Shown: piece after piece, positions 1-5,570 of the stretch
Layout: each line of letters begins with the position of its first letter
Numbering within the stretch: position 1 is the first letter of the stretch
DNA from: Candidatus Dojkabacteria bacterium
GTDB taxonomy: Bacteria > Patescibacteriota > Dojkabacteria > SC72
NCBI GenBank assembly: GCA_012511375.1
Contig: JAAZGF010000009.1
Span: 1 to 5,713, forward strand
Direction of reading: 5' to 3'
Length of the DNA stretch: 5,713 bases
The notes under the pieces: generated by a model
The model's database searches: none
What the model saw: the letters and a program-made list of their open reading frames with translations, nothing else
What the model was told of the DNA's origin: nothing
Made by a program: the position numbers and the translations under genes

Positions 1-275
1 GGATCTTCTAGATATGCTTTAACTAGAGCTGCATTTGTTTGTGTTACATTCATACCTATTCGATGGAGATATTCCTGTCCTCCTACATATCCAGCTATTT
101 TTTCTTGTAAGTTTCTAGAGAGAGTACCTCCTCCTACAACAATAACTACCTTTTCATACTCTTCTGCTGCTTCATAGTACCAATTCTTAAGTTTATCCAA
201 AACAACTTTATTCACATTCAAAAGATTATCATAAAGAACAGAACCACCTAACTTCAAGACTAAATTTTTTCCCAT
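1..275 (-). CDS. pyrH: UMP kinase-like amino-acid-kinase family protein (partial, C-terminus beyond window)
   Basis: This gene begins with ATG at 275 and runs off the left edge, leaving about 91 N-terminal residues. It most resembles UMP kinase, which phosphorylates UMP to UDP in the cytoplasm using ATP. Visible family marks are the N-terminal VLKLGGS with Lys8 and Gly10-Gly11-Ser12, the glycine loop VVGGGTLSR at about 46-54 after a hydrophobic strand, and IGMNVTQTNAALV at about 73-85, which matches the UMP kinase pattern IGM-x-x-T-x-x-N-A. The spacing looks closer to archaeal-type UMP kinases than to the E. coli form. His71 sits where a conserved Asp is common before the IGM motif. No Shine-Dalgarno is seen. 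The start lies 2 bp after the stop of the upstream membrane-protein gene, so translational coupling is likely. Another amino-acid-kinase family member cannot be excluded without the C-terminal half. Confidence 0.75.
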   Translation of the reverse strand, partial: MGKNLVLKLGGSVLYDNLLNVNKVVLDKLKNWYYEAAEEYEKVVIVVGGGTLSRNLQEKIAGYVGGQEYLHRIGMNVTQTNAALVKAYLED

Positions 276-277
276 AT

Positions 278-1072
278 TTAAAGACTTAAAATTAAAATAA
301 CTGCTATAACAACATAGAGGAATGGAGCTAAATAATCAAGGAGTTTAATCTTGCCTGCAAATCTAACATTCCAAAGAGATATGATTAAGTAGAATGCTAA
401 AGCCCCTATTGCAGGAATTACAAAAATATTGTGATTCCAGAAGAAAAGGCTGATTATTGCTATAAACAAAGAGCAGAAAAGTGTTACAAATAATTCAAAC
501 CCTCCGAGCCTATCATGTATTTTTAATACAAAGGTTAAGAGAATGAAGGAAGAGATTACCGAAAGGGCTGTAAATACTTCCATACTGACCCCTATACGAA
601 CAAATGAGTTAAGCAAAAGATAGAATATAGTTATACACATAAAATCATAGATTGCCCGTGTTGCAAGTGCAAAGGAGTAAATTCTGTTTAAAGAACTCTT
701 TATATTTAAGAAAAGAATAAGGAGAAATACCGTACATACTCCTAATATAATATGCCCTAGTAGCATATTCCTATTAAAGAAAAGAAATATCAAAAGAGAG
801 ATGTAGAAGATAGCAGGAAGGAGAAAATATTCAAAGAACCTTTTCTTAAAAGAAATCTTAACCAAAACATCACTATACTTTGACACTTTTTTACCAGAAT
901 AATCTCTAAACGTCTTAATAACCCATGTCTCCAAAAGCATTAAACCCAAGAAACCTAGAACAAGAAGAAAAGGCAAGGGAGCACCCAAAACAGAATGGTT
1001 AAATATCTGAGTTATCATCAATATGACAAACAGGTAAAAGAGATCATTTTTAATTTTTAACCTGTATTTCAT
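278..1072 (-). CDS. Polytopic membrane protein of unknown function
   Basis: I do not recognise a functional family for this 264-residue protein. By eye it has about nine hydrophobic segments, near residues 10-28, 33-54, 80-99, 104-123, 140-158, 163-183, 192-212, 214-234 and 246-264. A short basic N-terminus precedes them, and the one sizeable soluble loop is a Lys/Arg-rich stretch at about 55-79, likely cytoplasmic. There are no obvious catalytic motifs, no ATP-binding site and no conserved cysteines. The protein ends inside its last membrane helix. The start ATG at 1072 has no convincing Shine-Dalgarno. It lies 18 bp after the CAP-protein stop, and the UMP kinase-like gene starts 2 bp after its own stop, so all three are probably co-transcribed. 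A role in the membrane with the anchored CAP protein is possible from position alone, but this is only inference. Confidence 0.8.
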   Translation of the reverse strand: MKYRLKIKNDLFYLFVILMITQIFNHSVLGAPLPFLLVLGFLGLMLLETWVIKTFRDYSGKKVSKYSDVLVKISFKKRFFEYFLLPAIFYISLLIFLFFNRNMLLGHIILGVCTVFLLILFLNIKSSLNRIYSFALATRAIYDFMCITIFYLLLNSFVRIGVSMEVFTALSVISSFILLTFVLKIHDRLGGFELFVTLFCSLFIAIISLFFWNHNIFVIPAIGALAFYLIISLWNVRFAGKIKLLDYLAPFLYVVIAVILILSL

Positions 1073-1090
1073 TTTAGGCAGTTAAAGCAT

Positions 1091-2521
1091 TTAATTAATT
1101 ACTCCTGTAAATCCATTTAGTACTGCTATTGTTAAAATTAGCCACCAAACGCCTATCGTAAAAATCTCTCCTGTCACATCTTTTATTCTACCTATTCTCC
1201 AGTATACAATTATTTCTATTATTAATAATAACAGTACAAACATAACAATTGCTATACTAACTGCATTCCCTAAACTTAAGCCCATCAGAGGAAATACTTT
1301 TTTTGTAGAACTTTCTTTCTCAATAAAATATTCGGAGATATCTAACTTAGAACTATTTCCATATGCATCAGCTAGCATAATCATCACAGTCCCTTTTATT
1401 TTTTCTTCCTCTATTTCAAAAGATATGTTATTTGCCTCCGCTTTGTAATCCACTTCTATTATTTGAGAGCCTACTAGTAAACTAAATTTTTCCCATACTC
1501 CATCTACTGAAAAAGATACTTTGTATTTTCCTCCAGATTTCTCCACAAAAATACTTTTTGAGTTAACTAAAGGAGCTTTTGATGCTACTGTAAAAGAGAC
1601 TTCTTCGGAGGAAACATCTTGTCCTTCCAATTTTGCTTCTATCCTATGTTCTCCTTCAGTCCAATCAGCATTTTTGTTAAATTCCCATTCAGAAGAAGTT
1701 GCTGAGACACCCCCTATCAGGGAGCTTTCTTCATATATTTGAACTGTATATTCTCCAGAGATATTACTTGTCTCCCCTTTTACATTCATAGAGGCATTTG
1801 TAACTATAGCACCCTCTTTAGGAGATGTTATACTTATACTCTTTATCTCTCCAGCCTCTCTGTTAATAATTACTTTTTTCTCAACTGAGGGTTCTGTTTC
1901 TAGATTTAAAACAGGAGTAGGAGCAGGGACATTTGGTACAGATGGTTCTACAGCAGAGCTACCATGAACATCACTAGTCAAGTTTCCAAACATTTGAATA
2001 ACAAGAGTTGTTTGTTTCCCTAACAAAATACCATCTACTACCGCTACCCCTATATCTTTGTAATTCCTGCTAATGACGTTTTCTTTATGGGTAGGGCTAG
2101 CCATCCACGCTTCATGAAGACCCTCTGCTGTTCTAAACCCTTTTCCTAAGTTTTCTCCTGCATAAACATAATCATATCCCGCTGCCCTTATAAATTGCCA
2201 CGGTGACTCACCATTGGGGCCAAAATGATCCCAATATTGCTCTTCAAACATATTATTTGCTTTAGCTAGAGCTGCAGCTGATAGCTGTGAATTAGGTTGT
2301 AGAGTATTTAAGCCCCAAGCAATTCTTTCACTGTTAGTTAAATTTATTATATTTTCAGCTGTTATTGTACTTGCCTGAGCATATCCTACCCCTAACAGTC
2401 CACCAAAACCATTTACAAGAACAAGTATGATTGAATAGCATACTATTGCAACCTTTCTGAGTAGATGTGGTTTGTAATTATTCTTCTTTGTTGGAACAAA
2501 CAAACTTGTGAGCATATCCAT
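1091..2521 (-). CDS. Secreted, membrane-anchored CAP (SCP/PR-1) domain protein with Ig-like region
   Basis: This 476-residue cell-surface protein has a basic N-terminus, a hydrophobic signal segment at about 22-46 and a possible signal peptidase site Ala48-Gln-Ala50 before Ser51. A CAP (cysteine-rich secretory/antigen 5/PR-1) domain follows at about 55-180. Its marks are NSER at 63-66, WDHFGPNGESPW at 97-108 with His99, AGENLG at 121-126 with Glu123, HEAWMASPTH at 136-145 with His145, and a VIQMFG strand. The CAP cavity residues His/Glu/His are therefore kept. A Pro/Ser/Glu-rich linker (about 187-226) leads to a beta-rich Ig-like region (about 228-313), a second beta-rich region (about 318-400) and two C-terminal membrane segments (about 414-441 and 453-474). 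The substrate or ligand of bacterial CAP domains is generally unknown. ATG 2521 is chosen; Met3 at 2515 is an alternative. No Shine-Dalgarno precedes either. It heads the unit containing the membrane protein and the UMP kinase-like gene. Confidence 0.92.
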   Translation of the reverse strand: MDMLTSLFVPTKKNNYKPHLLRKVAIVCYSIILVLVNGFGGLLGVGYAQASTITAENIINLTNSERIAWGLNTLQPNSQLSAAALAKANNMFEEQYWDHFGPNGESPWQFIRAAGYDYVYAGENLGKGFRTAEGLHEAWMASPTHKENVISRNYKDIGVAVVDGILLGKQTTLVIQMFGNLTSDVHGSSAVEPSVPNVPAPTPVLNLETEPSVEKKVIINREAGEIKSISITSPKEGAIVTNASMNVKGETSNISGEYTVQIYEESSLIGGVSATSSEWEFNKNADWTEGEHRIEAKLEGQDVSSEEVSFTVASKAPLVNSKSIFVEKSGGKYKVSFSVDGVWEKFSLLVGSQIIEVDYKAEANNISFEIEEEKIKGTVMIMLADAYGNSSKLDISEYFIEKESSTKKVFPLMGLSLGNAVSIAIVMFVLLLLIIEIIVYWRIGRIKDVTGEIFTIGVWWLILTIAVLNGFTGVIN

Positions 2522-2524
2522 ATG

Positions 2525-2559
2525 TCATATAGTTTAAGATATTTATCTGAAGATGTGAA
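2525..2559 (-). promoter_or_regulatory. Candidate promoter for the CAP-protein operon, near-leaderless
   Basis: Reading the minus strand, TTCACA (2554-2559; 5 of 6 to TTGACA) is followed after exactly 17 bp by TAAACT (2531-2536; 4 of 6 to TATAAT). The predicted start of transcription, near 2524-2525, leaves only about 4 nt before the ATG at 2521. This fits the absence of a Shine-Dalgarno and would make the message effectively leaderless. The promoter lies just downstream of the hup terminator. It is a consensus match only. Confidence 0.4.
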
Positions 2560-2574
2560 GAAGTCTTTACTCGG

Positions 2575-2603
2575 AAAAAAGAAAAGGACCCTAATGGGTC
2601 CTT
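2575..2603 (-). terminator. Rho-independent terminator of hup
   Basis: On the minus strand a perfect 8-bp stem AAGGACCC/GGGTCCTT (2584-2603) closes a 4-nt ATTA loop. It is followed by a U-rich tract, TTCTTTTTT (2575-2583). It begins 48 bp after the HU stop codon and separates hup from the CAP operon. The T-rich run on the other side (2602-2616) could also give it some activity on the plus strand. Confidence 0.85.
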
Positions 2604-2609
2604 CCTTCT

Positions 2610-2638
2610 TTTCTTTGTATTTCTTTTTTACAAAGAAA
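2610..2638. repeat. Second inverted repeat between hup and its terminator
   Basis: TTTCTTTGTA (2610-2619) and TACAAAGAAA (2629-2638) are perfect 10-bp inverted arms around a 9-nt pyrimidine loop. The hairpin would form in the hup 3' UTR, 13 bp after the stop codon and just before the terminator stem. It lacks its own U-tract, so it is more likely a 3'-end stabilising structure or a remnant than a terminator. Confidence 0.55.
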
Positions 2639-2651
2639 CACCGGCAGTTCG

Positions 2652-2921
2652 TTACTTCACAGCTGCTTTTAAGCTCTTTCCTGCTTTAAATGCAGGAACT
2701 TTTGTCTGTGGAAGTCTAATTTTTTCAAGAGTTTTAGGATTAATTCCCATTCTTGATGCTCTTGTTCTTACCTCAAATTTACCAAATCCTGTTAAGAGAA
2801 TAGAATCTCCTTTACTTAAAGCTCCCTCAATAGCATCTAATGTTGCATCCAAAGCATCACTTGCTTGTCTCTTGGTTAATCCTGTAGCTGCAATCTTGTC
2901 AATTAAGTCTTTTTTTAACAT
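2652..2921 (-). CDS. hup: HU-family nucleoid DNA-binding protein
   Basis: This complete 89-residue HU/IHF-family protein has the family's normal length of about 90. HU forms dimers that bend and compact DNA without strong sequence preference. The N-terminal helices (about 1-40: KKDLIDKIA...LTKRQASDALDATLDAI) form the dimer core. GFGKFEVR at 45-52 starts the beta-arm region, and the arm carries the NPKT motif at 61-64 with Pro62, the residue that intercalates into DNA. The C-terminal VPAFKAGKSLKAAV is typical. The arm reads Gly-Ile-Asn-Pro where Gly-Arg-Asn-Pro is commoner, a mild substitution. The start ATG at 2921 is fixed by a strong Shine-Dalgarno 9 nt upstream. The gene appears monocistronic, with its own promoter candidates upstream and a terminator downstream. 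HU rather than IHF is preferred because of the short, plain N- and C-termini. Confidence 0.96.
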   Translation of the reverse strand: MLKKDLIDKIAATGLTKRQASDALDATLDAIEGALSKGDSILLTGFGKFEVRTRASRMGINPKTLEKIRLPQTKVPAFKAGKSLKAAVK

Positions 2922-2930
2922 TTCATGTTG

Positions 2931-2940
2931 CCTCCTTTCT
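2931..2940 (-). promoter_or_regulatory. Strong Shine-Dalgarno of hup
   Basis: AGAAAGGAGG on the minus strand is a 10-nt perfect complement of the usual 3' end of bacterial 16S rRNA. It sits 9 nt before the ATG at 2921. An out-of-frame ATG (2924-2926) lies between them and would reach a stop after three codons. This is the only strong ribosome binding site in front of an assigned gene in the window. Confidence 0.85.
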
Positions 2941-2947
2941 TTGAGAT

Positions 2948-2953
2948 ACTATA
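2948..2953 (-). promoter_or_regulatory. Candidate -10 box of hup (proximal)
   Basis: TATAGT on the minus strand matches TATAAT at 5 of 6 positions. Transcription would start near 2941, giving a leader of about 20 nt that opens directly at the Shine-Dalgarno. The -35 position (2971-2976, TTTTTA) is a poor match, so this promoter is tentative. Confidence 0.35.
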
Positions 2954-2998
2954 CATCAAAAACCCTAAGTTAAAAAGAATTTGAGTATATCCAGTTCT

Positions 2999-3027
2999 AA
3001 AATAAGACAAATAAAAGGTTTCGTCAA
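2999..3027 (-). promoter_or_regulatory. Candidate hup promoter (distal)
   Basis: TTGACG (3022-3027; 5 of 6) and TATTTT (2999-3004; 4 of 6) are separated by exactly 17 bp on the minus strand. Transcription would start near 2992, giving a leader of about 70 nt to hup. It is an alternative or additional promoter to the proximal -10 box. Confidence 0.4.
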
Positions 3028-3181
3028 GGCTCCTTTTTGTTATGGGGTATAACCTACACAGTGCAAGAACTTCGATATTAAAAGCTTTCTTAATGAACTA
3101 AAATACTCCTCATTAAACAAAGCCCTACATATCAATATCTCTTCTCAAAACCACTTTAAAAAGCCCTTGGTAACAACAATA

Positions 3182-3271
3182 TCACACAAGTCTTAAAAAG
3201 GATTTCTTTCTGTTCAAAGTTTTTATAACTTTTAAGCATCTTAGAATTTGAAAGAATGGCTTAAAAACCAT
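3182..3271 (-). CDS. Possible 29-residue small basic protein downstream of rny
   Basis: An ATG at 3271 opens 29 codons ending in TGA at 3182-3184. The product would be hydrophobic at the N-terminus (MVFKPFFQIL) and basic after that (KTLNRKKSFLRLV). It is preceded by a full AGGAGG at 3275-3280, but the spacing to the ATG is only 3 nt, which is short. The ATG also lies within the 5' arm of the 3253-3274 hairpin, so it could be masked. It starts 44 bp after the rny stop. I know no homologous family. It may be chance, since the region is AT-rich and the codon content is unremarkable. Confidence 0.2.
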   Translation of the reverse strand: MVFKPFFQILRCLKVIKTLNRKKSFLRLV

Positions 3272-3315
3272 TCTCCTCCTATAGCAATTGTTACTAGAAG
3301 ATAGCTAAAAAACAG

Positions 3316-4839
3316 CTATTTTGCCACATCTATCGCTCTTATTTCTCGTATTACAGTAACCTCAACATTACCTGGATAACTTTGATTCTTTTCGATTTCC
3401 TCTGCTATATCCTTAGCCATTACCTTTGCATCATCATCCGATACTAACAAAGGCTTAACTATAACACGTACCTCTCTACCTGCCTTTATAGCATAAACCT
3501 CCTCTATCTTATCTTTCCCTACTTCCTTTGCTGCCTTCTCTATTCCCTCTATTCTTTGAATATACTGCTCATAACTATCTTTTCTAGCTCCTGGCCTTGA
3601 TCCTGAAATCGCATCTGCTAAGTATATTACTACTGCTTCCGGAGTTTGAGGATCTATGTCCAAGTGATGTGCTTCTATAGCATTTATTAATTTTTCGTCT
3701 AATCCATATTTCCTTGCAACCTGTCCAGAAATATGATGGTGAGGACTATCTACCTTATGAGAAAGTACTTTACCTACATCATGTAATAGTGCTGCCCTTT
3801 TTGCTAATTGAACATCAGCACCTATTTCACTTGCTAAAACTTCTGCAAGCCTAATAACTTCAATCGTATGCTGCATTAAAGATTGCCCATAACTAGATCT
3901 ATATTTCATTTTCCCTACTAATTTCATTAAACCTAAATCTATATCAGGCCAATTTGCCTCATCTGCAAGAATTTGGCCATTTTTCTTTATCTCTTTTGAT
4001 ATCTCATTCTTTGCTCTTTTAACAGCATCCTCTATTGAACCTGGATGAATCCTGCCATCTGCTATTAACTTAGTCATAGCAACATAAGCGATTTCCCTTC
4101 TTAGGGGATCAAACGAAGACAAACCAATAGAGTCTGGAGACTCATCAACTATAATATCTACTCCTGTTAATTGTTCAAATGCTCTAATATTCCTTCCCTC
4201 TCTTCCAATAACTCTACCTTTAACCTTATCATCTTCCACTTTAATAACTTTAGTGGTTGTTTCTGCAACATAGTCTGTAGCAACCCTTTGCATAGATTCA
4301 ACAAGTATTTTCTGAGCCTCCTCTTCTGCTATTACCTCTATATTTTTTTGTGCCTGTCGTATCTTTTTTGCTTCATATTCTACGAGATCTTTGTCTACCT
4401 CTTTCATCAATCTTTCCTTTGCTTCTTCTCTTGATAGTCCTGATATCTTTTCTAATTCTTTTTTTAACTGAGCTCTGTTTGTTTCTAATCTTTTAAGACC
4501 TTCTTTAAGACTACTCTCCTTTTGTTCTATATCTTCTGTTTTTTCATCTAAAATTTTAGATCTTCTATTTAATTTCTTTTCTCTTTCTATCAAAAGACCT
4601 TCATGCTCTGTACTCTCTCTTCTCATCTGCTTTATTCGGTTTTCCTCCTTCTCTTTCATCTCCCCAATCTCTTGTTCTGCACTTTCGAACTTCTCTTTCA
4701 TCAACTTTTTTGCTGCTTCCTCTATATCCTTCTCTGGGATATTATCTACCTTTACCCAATGAAATGCGTATTTTAAAACAAGCACTACAGTAACAGTAGA
4801 TACAATCGCGGTAAGCAGGACAAACAACACTGTTTCCAT
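3316..4839 (-). CDS. rny: Ribonuclease Y
   Basis: This complete 507-residue RNase Y is close to the family's usual length of about 520. It is a membrane-anchored endoribonuclease that starts mRNA decay, cutting single-stranded AU-rich RNA. An N-terminal membrane helix (about 3-23) is followed by a long charged coiled coil (about 35-190). A KH RNA-binding domain (about 200-260) carries the IGREGRN loop at 211-217. An HD phosphohydrolase domain (about 320-415) has His324, the His353-Asp354 pair in LLHDVGK, His391-His392 in EAHH, and Asp409 in YLADA. The C-terminal domain ends IREIRAIDVAK, as in other members. All metal ligands expected of the HD family are present, so it should be active. The start ATG at 4839 places the membrane helix at the extreme N-terminus as expected, though no Shine-Dalgarno is present. 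A TATAAT lies about 75 bp upstream. Confidence 0.97.
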   Translation of the reverse strand: METVLFVLLTAIVSTVTVVLVLKYAFHWVKVDNIPEKDIEEAAKKLMKEKFESAEQEIGEMKEKEENRIKQMRRESTEHEGLLIEREKKLNRRSKILDEKTEDIEQKESSLKEGLKRLETNRAQLKKELEKISGLSREEAKERLMKEVDKDLVEYEAKKIRQAQKNIEVIAEEEAQKILVESMQRVATDYVAETTTKVIKVEDDKVKGRVIGREGRNIRAFEQLTGVDIIVDESPDSIGLSSFDPLRREIAYVAMTKLIADGRIHPGSIEDAVKRAKNEISKEIKKNGQILADEANWPDIDLGLMKLVGKMKYRSSYGQSLMQHTIEVIRLAEVLASEIGADVQLAKRAALLHDVGKVLSHKVDSPHHHISGQVARKYGLDEKLINAIEAHHLDIDPQTPEAVVIYLADAISGSRPGARKDSYEQYIQRIEGIEKAAKEVGKDKIEEVYAIKAGREVRVIVKPLLVSDDDAKVMAKDIAEEIEKNQSYPGNVEVTVIREIRAIDVAK

Positions 4840-4847
4840 GTATCTAG

Positions 4848-4880
4848 AATTTAAAATTTAAATTGTCTGCTAATTAGACA
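4848..4880. repeat. Inverted repeats in the rny leader
   Basis: Two inverted repeats lie side by side. AATTTAAA/TTTAAATT (4848-4864) is a perfect 8-bp dyad around a single central base, 8 bp before the rny ATG. TGTCT/AGACA (4864-4880) is a 5-bp stem with a 7-nt loop. In RNA the second would form a small hairpin next to an AU-rich stretch, a kind of site RNase Y is known to cut near. Autoregulation is inference. Confidence 0.45.
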
Positions 4881-4895
4881 CCTTTGGGATATGAA

Positions 4896-4918
4896 GCGGC
4901 CGTACAGCCACGATTATA
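4896..4918 (-). promoter_or_regulatory. Candidate rny promoter -10 box with overlapping GC-rich dyad
   Basis: A perfect TATAAT occupies 4913-4918 on the minus strand, overlapping TATACT at 4918-4923. No good -35 is seen at the standard distance. Immediately downstream, where transcription should begin (about 4906), lies a 16-bp GC-rich dyad (4896-4911) with core GGC-n-GTAC-n-GCC. It stands out in AT-rich surroundings and could be an operator or a 5' hairpin (GTGGC/GCCGC). The leader to the rny ATG would be about 67 nt. Confidence 0.45.
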
Positions 4919-5072
4919 GTATAACGACAAAAATTTTCCGTTAATTGTTATAAATTTCATTTAAAATATTTTTTCTTAAACTTTCAATTACCAAAAGAGT
5001 CCTTTTAACAATGACTTCTCCAATGATATCATTTTTTTTATATTCTTACCATAGCAATTTCCAAATTATTCA

Positions 5073-5094
5073 GGGTCTGACCCAGATCAGACCC
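5073..5094 (+). repeat. Left REP-like palindrome of the RAYT element
   Basis: GGGTCTGA (5073-5080) and TCAGACCC (5087-5094) are perfect 8-bp inverted arms around CCCAGA. The first 11 bases (GGGTCTGACCC) form a smaller nested palindrome, so two hairpins compete. It matches the reverse complement of 5590-5611 at 20 of 22 positions. It sits 39 bp before the transposase ATG. Confidence 0.8.
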
Positions 5095-5133
5095 ATTTAA
5101 CCTAAATTTAACATCTACCTGATATATTTGGAT

Positions 5134-5565
5134 ATGCCTAGGACAAAAAGAAATTTCCAACCGAATAGCTATTATCACATCTACAACAGAGGGAACAATA
5201 AGGATGCTGTCCTGAAACACTCTTCGGATAAACAAATTTTTGTAAACCTACTTTATCGTCACAAAAACGAATGTAATATCAAACTGGTCAATTACTGCAT
5301 AATGGACAACCACTTCCACCTGATTGTAAAAACTAACAAAGACCCCAAAAATCTTTCGAAATATATGCAAAAAGTCTTAACTAGTTTTGCAATACAAATA
5401 AACAGGAAGCACCAAAGAATAGGACACGCTTTTCAAGGAAGATACAATGCAAATTTGCTCCCATACAAGAAAGATTTCATCAGAGCTAGAGATTACATTA
5501 ACAAGAACCCTGTCGTAGAAGGACTGGTTCGAAAACCTTCGGAATATCCTTGGTTAAAGGATTAG
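5134..5565 (+). CDS. REP-associated tyrosine transposase (RAYT), Y1 HUH family
   Basis: This 143-residue Y1 transposase (Transposase IS200-like family, RAYT type) is a nuclease that nicks and joins single-stranded DNA at palindromic repeats. Visible marks are YHIYNRGNNKD at 14-24, the metal-binding HUH motif His60-Phe-His62 in MDNHFHLIV, the GHAFQGRY segment at 97-104, and the probable catalytic Tyr121 in YINKNPV with the usual NPV-x-x-GLV context. It ends at SEYPWLKD, close to where the family's YPWSS motif lies, so it is compact but probably complete. ATG 5134 (MPRTKR, a common RAYT start) is preferred over an upstream TTG at 5128. No Shine-Dalgarno or good promoter is seen. It is the only plus-strand gene, and its stop lies 5 bp from the stop of the oppositely directed truncated tgt. 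HUH and Tyr are intact, so activity is plausible. Confidence 0.92.
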   Translation: MPRTKRNFQPNSYYHIYNRGNNKDAVLKHSSDKQIFVNLLYRHKNECNIKLVNYCIMDNHFHLIVKTNKDPKNLSKYMQKVLTSFAIQINRKHQRIGHAFQGRYNANLLPYKKDFIRARDYINKNPVVEGLVRKPSEYPWLKD

Positions 5566-5570
5566 GGAGC

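Larger units (their letters stand above)
2941..3315. other. Gene-poor region between rny and hup
   Basis: No recognisable protein or known RNA gene is seen here. The hup side holds the two promoter candidates. The rny side holds three short inverted repeats: 3216-3232 (AAAGTT/AACTTT), 3253-3274 (AGAATGG/CCATTCT) and 3301-3319 (ATAGCT/AGCTAT, overlapping the rny stop). None has a good U-tract on the minus strand, so rny termination is unclear. A 5-bp hairpin (GTTAT/ATAAC, 3039-3053) lies in the middle. A small ORF candidate is listed separately. I see nothing convincing in 3060-3180. Confidence 0.5.

Noticed and set aside
1521..1742. Plus-strand open frame of 73 codons
   Set aside because: It lies entirely inside the well-supported CAP-protein gene on the other strand and has no ribosome site or recognisable motif.
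2465..2689. Plus-strand open frame of 74 codons
   Set aside because: It crosses the CAP start, the terminator hairpin and the hup 3' end; its product is low-complexity from the terminator and T-rich tracts.
3013..3037. AAAAGG/CCTTTT inverted repeat as a terminator or riboswitch
   Set aside because: The stem is only 6 bp, mostly A/T, with a 13-nt loop. It overlaps a promoter candidate, and no known riboswitch pattern is seen.
4171..4434. Plus-strand open frame of 87 codons
   Set aside because: It is the antisense shadow of the rny coiled-coil and KH coding region, rich in Phe, Ser and Cys from the reversed Lys/Glu codons.
5021..5039. AATGATATCATT palindrome followed by T8 on the plus strand, as a terminator
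   Set aside because: The palindrome has no loop, is weak and A/T-rich, and no plus-strand gene ends upstream of it.
5038..5235. Minus-strand open frame of 65 codons across the left end of the element
   Set aside because: It is mostly antisense to the 5' end of the transposase gene and no known motif appears. Only its last codons matter, as part of the possible ancestral tgt end.
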